A stretch of DNA of 64,000 nt from Cunninghamella blakesleeana (taxonomy: Eukaryota; Mucoromycota; Mucoromycetes; Mucorales; Cunninghamellaceae): the NCBI GenBank assembly GCA_017871115.1, contig JAFCIZ010000008.1:434001-498000 (forward strand), in the 5' to 3' direction. The notes under the pieces were generated by a model, which worked only from the letters and a program-made list of their open reading frames with translations, ran no database searches and was not told the DNA's origin. This document shows, piece after piece, positions 61,322 to 64,000 of the stretch (positions are counted from its first letter, which is position 1; each line of letters opens with the position of its first letter). Both the position numbers and the translations under genes were made by a program.

Positions 61322-63296
61322 TGATACAAACAACATTGCTCGACTATATTTTTTACAATAGTAACTCAATAAAGCAGGCAACACATAAAATGAAACAACT
61401 AAAACAAACTAGTTTACGAGATTACTTTTCAGTAAAACCAAAAAAAAAGACAATATTAGATTATTTTAAATACAAAAAAGAAGATAAAGAAGAAAGTAAT
61501 AACAAATATCATATATTATATATTAACAAGTTTACTATTATAAATTATATTTATTAATATTAGTAATATTATTACCATTATGATTGTTTTATATTAATTT
61601 TTTTTAATTACAAAAAGAATTTGAACTTGTACTAGTGGACATAGAAAATTCAGCTTTAGCTCCCTTTGATTTTTATAATATTAATATATCATGTGTTAAA
61701 AAAAATATATACGATAAAGACTTGAAATATATTACCATATCGTATCGTTGGGGGGAATGCAATGAACAACTGGTTAAAACACCTGATTATATAGCTCATA
61801 TCACTTCTTTTGATATATATCATTTATCTTGCCTCTGTAACCATATTCAGAGGGATCCTGATTTAAAAGAAATACAATATTTATGGATCGATGCGATATC
61901 AGTGGATCAACTCAACCATGAAAGAAAAAAGGAAACTATTTTAAAAATGTCAGAAATATATAAAAAAGCAGCATACATTCTAGCAGTACCTGATTTACAT
62001 TTTAGCTATTTAAATGTTAATCCGGCAAATTATGATGCGCTTACGTTGATAGGAATACATAGAGAAGCAATCCATAGAAATATTCTCAATTATAATAATG
62101 TTAATAATCCAATTAATAAAAATGGAATACTAATAAAAAAAAACGTAATTAAAAGAAAGGGGCATGTATTTTTAAACTCTATTGTAAACTACTTTCACCA
62201 ACTTCGATCAGCCAGTACCGATGACGAAATGAAGATAGCATATAAATTTTTAACATTTTTGGTAAACGATTGGTCGGACCGTGCTTGGGTTATTAGTGAA
62301 TATCAAATTGCGAAAGAAAAATATGAAAAGCATGGAACGCCATTAAAATATACATTTTTATCTTTATTACTTCCTATATCTGACCTTCCAATTCTCTCTT
62401 ATTCATTTGATCGCGAACAATTTACAAATTTAAACGACGATGACGACTCAGTTCTTGTAAGTGTGGACAGCAATGAAAAATTTATGAATTTTTTAAGAAA
62501 AAAATTCACAAAAAGACAGCATCTAGATATGATTTTAAATTCTAATGCAACCAGAAATGAAGATAGGTTTCACGCCACTTTGCCATCGTGGGCAAATTTC
62601 AGTCATATAATTAAAAATAAAAATACAATATCAAGCTGGAATATAACGGATATGGTGTCTGTGAGGCTGAAGCTATATGAATTGCTGGATGATTTATGGG
62701 ATAAAGCAAGATTACTGAATGCATGTACAATGAGGCTATCAAGTTTACCCATCCTCCCTTCCTATGCTAGTAAATATGAAAAAATGCATTTAACTATATA
62801 TGAAAAAGATTTAGAAGATTTTGCTTATGATAGCTACGAATCCGAACTAAAAAAGCATTCAATTAACATGTTTGGAAACGATGATTCCATACAACGCGTA
62901 TTAAATAATAATGAAAATGATAATAATAAAAAAAAGGATATATCAACAATATTCACAGAAAATTTAACAGATATTCAACTGAATCCCCAGCATCATTATC
63001 TTATGCTCAGCGTAAAGAAATTTTTCCGTATTAAATCAAAACAAGATGTATTTGACTATGAATATTTGGCAACCTATTCATTAAAATATGATGATAGCTT
63101 TGGGTTGGTTTGGGTACCTTTTTTTACTTTTACATCACTAAAGTTTACAGATGTTGCTCCTCTAGGCGGCAGTGGCATATTATTGGTTGGTAATGCTAAT
63201 CAAAATAAATGGGTAACCTCTACACGAACACAAATTTGGGAAGATGGTATAAGATTTATATCTTTTACTGGTGATTTTACTTTTAATATATATTAA
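61321..63296 (+). CDS. HET-domain protein with PIP-box-like first exon (copy 2)
   Basis: Two exons, 61321-61495 and 61618-63296, 617 aa. Exon 1 repeats the pattern of copy 1: QTTLLDYI (3-10), QTSLRDYF (29-36), KKTILDYF (42-49), with KPKKK between. The acceptor AAAAAG|AATTTG is less typical but restores the KFELVLVDIE start of exon 2, equivalent to KVFEIILVDIK in copy 1. HET blocks follow in order: YITISYRWGE, YLWIDAISVDQ, IYKKAAYILAVPD, then DWSDRAWVISEYQIA and TRNEDRFHATLPSW, both also present in copy 1. The C-terminal region keeps the NANQNKW and FNIY end of the family. About 330 bp further on the same strand starts a third copy. Confidence 0.85.
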
Positions 63297-63630
63297 AATG
63301 GATGTTGAAATAAAAAAATGACAACGGTAAATATTTTGAATATACTGTTTCTTGTATTTATTTATTTTAAAAAAAAAGAAAAGCAGATTATATTTTGATT
63401 ATTTTAATGGAAGTGATAAGTGAAAATAAAACAATAATTACTTTTAATAGAAAAGCTAATTTATAGAATGATTATTTCTAATTAATAAGGAAATAATCAG
63501 TTAATAATTCGAGGTTTAAAAATATTTATGTAAAAATTAGATTTTTTTTATCATTTTATCATTTTTCTTTTTTTTTTTTTTTTTCTTTTTGTACTCTTTT
63601 CTCACATTATTTTAATTTTATTAGAAGTAA
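63297..63630. promoter_or_regulatory. spacer between HET copies 2 and 3
   Basis: AT-rich, with a T tract (about 63569-63588) before the copy 3 start; likely 3' end of copy 2 and promoter of copy 3. Confidence 0.5.
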
Positions 63631-64000
63631 ATGATACAAACGACGCTTTTTAACTATATCAATTGCAAAAATAAATCAACCAAACAGGCAGCTTACAAAT
63701 TGAAACAACTAAAACAAACCAGCTTACAGGACTACTTTTCAATAAAACCGAAGAAGAAATCAATACTAGATTATTTTAAACGCAATGAAATACAGGAGCA
63801 AAAAAAAGGTAAAGATAATAGCTAGCCACAGCATGTATATATGGGAATTTATTTATGGAATTTATCTGTTAGTACTTATTGTTATTTTACTCTAATTATA
63901 TTTTTACTTCAGAACAAGTATTTGAACTCGTGCTTGTGGATGTGGAAAGAACAGCTATGAATTATTATGAAGATAAAAATGAAATAAAATGCATTAAAAA
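63631..64000 (+). CDS. HET-family protein with PIP-box-like first exon (copy 3, cut by window end)
   Basis: Exon 1 at 63631-63808 and the first 88 bases of exon 2 from 63913, phase 1 at the junction. Exon 1 reads QTTLFNYI (3-10), QTSLQDYF (29-36) and KKSILDYF (42-49), with the same spacing as copies 1 and 2. Exon 2 begins EQVFELVLVDVE, matching the start of the HET exon in the others, and continues to CIKK, the point just before the YITISYRWGE block, where the window ends. The HET domain itself is therefore inferred from its paralogues. Confidence 0.8.

Noticed and set aside
1..64000. tRNA, rRNA, CRISPR arrays and complete transposons
   Set aside because: Looked for B-box-like GGTTCGA contexts, rRNA-like GC-rich blocks, regular direct repeats and RT or transposase motifs; none convincing by eye.

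Overview
The window is strongly AT-rich eukaryotic DNA. Genes are split by many short GT-AG introns (about 60-130 bp, with T-rich or (TA)n bodies). The gene set is fungal: TRAPPC10/Trs130, V-ATPase subunit a, Rom2-type Rho GEF with DEP-DH-PH-CNH order, POT peptide transporter, CK1-like kinase, and an LrgA-LrgB fusion. Gene structure and composition suggest an AT-rich early-diverging filamentous fungus, probably Mucoromycota. The species cannot be told from the sequence alone. No rRNA, tRNA, CRISPR or bacterial-type operon was seen.

Layout. 173-5826 (+): 20-exon TRAPPC10 gene. 6889-7665 (-): three clean exons of an unrecognised gene without a visible start. 9626-11196 (-): UPF0014/FetB-like membrane protein. 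12118-14542 (-): CK1-like kinase with a Q/H-rich tail, divergent from a coiled-coil protein (15284-16448 +), which converges on the V-ATPase a-subunit gene (16860-20681 -). 21420-23354 (-): a HET-domain protein. 24549-36593: three head-to-tail paralogous 7TM genes (+), with a decayed HET gene (27370-28640 -) between the first two. 37611-38582 (-): intronless GNAT. 39446-44645 (+): cluster of small one- or two-TM proteins with an acidic-dileucine-like N-terminus, partly in tandem units, plus two pseudogene fragments. 45145-49892 (-): Rho GEF. 49893-53600: long gene-poor stretch with a possible 52-aa three-exon gene. 54078-56553 (+): POT transporter, convergent with an LrgAB-like gene (56875-59118 -). 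61321-64000 (+): two more HET-family genes in tandem, the second cut by the window end.

The housekeeping genes (TRAPPII tethering, vacuolar acidification, Rho1 signalling, CK1, peptide uptake) show no functional linkage. The accessory part is dominated by local duplication: 7TM genes with mosaic exons, the small membrane-protein family, and the HET family.

The most unusual item is the HET family. All three intact 5' ends carry the same short first exon. It encodes a canonical PCNA-interacting (PIP-box-like) peptide, QTxLxDYF, at residues 29-36, flanked by two degenerate copies, and is spliced to a large HET-domain exon. I know of no described HET protein with this N-terminus, so it is the leading candidate for an undescribed system. 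The PCNA link is inferred from motif shape only.

Exon boundaries were placed by eye from splice consensus and reading-frame continuity. Every multi-exon model given as a full gene sums to an intact frame.
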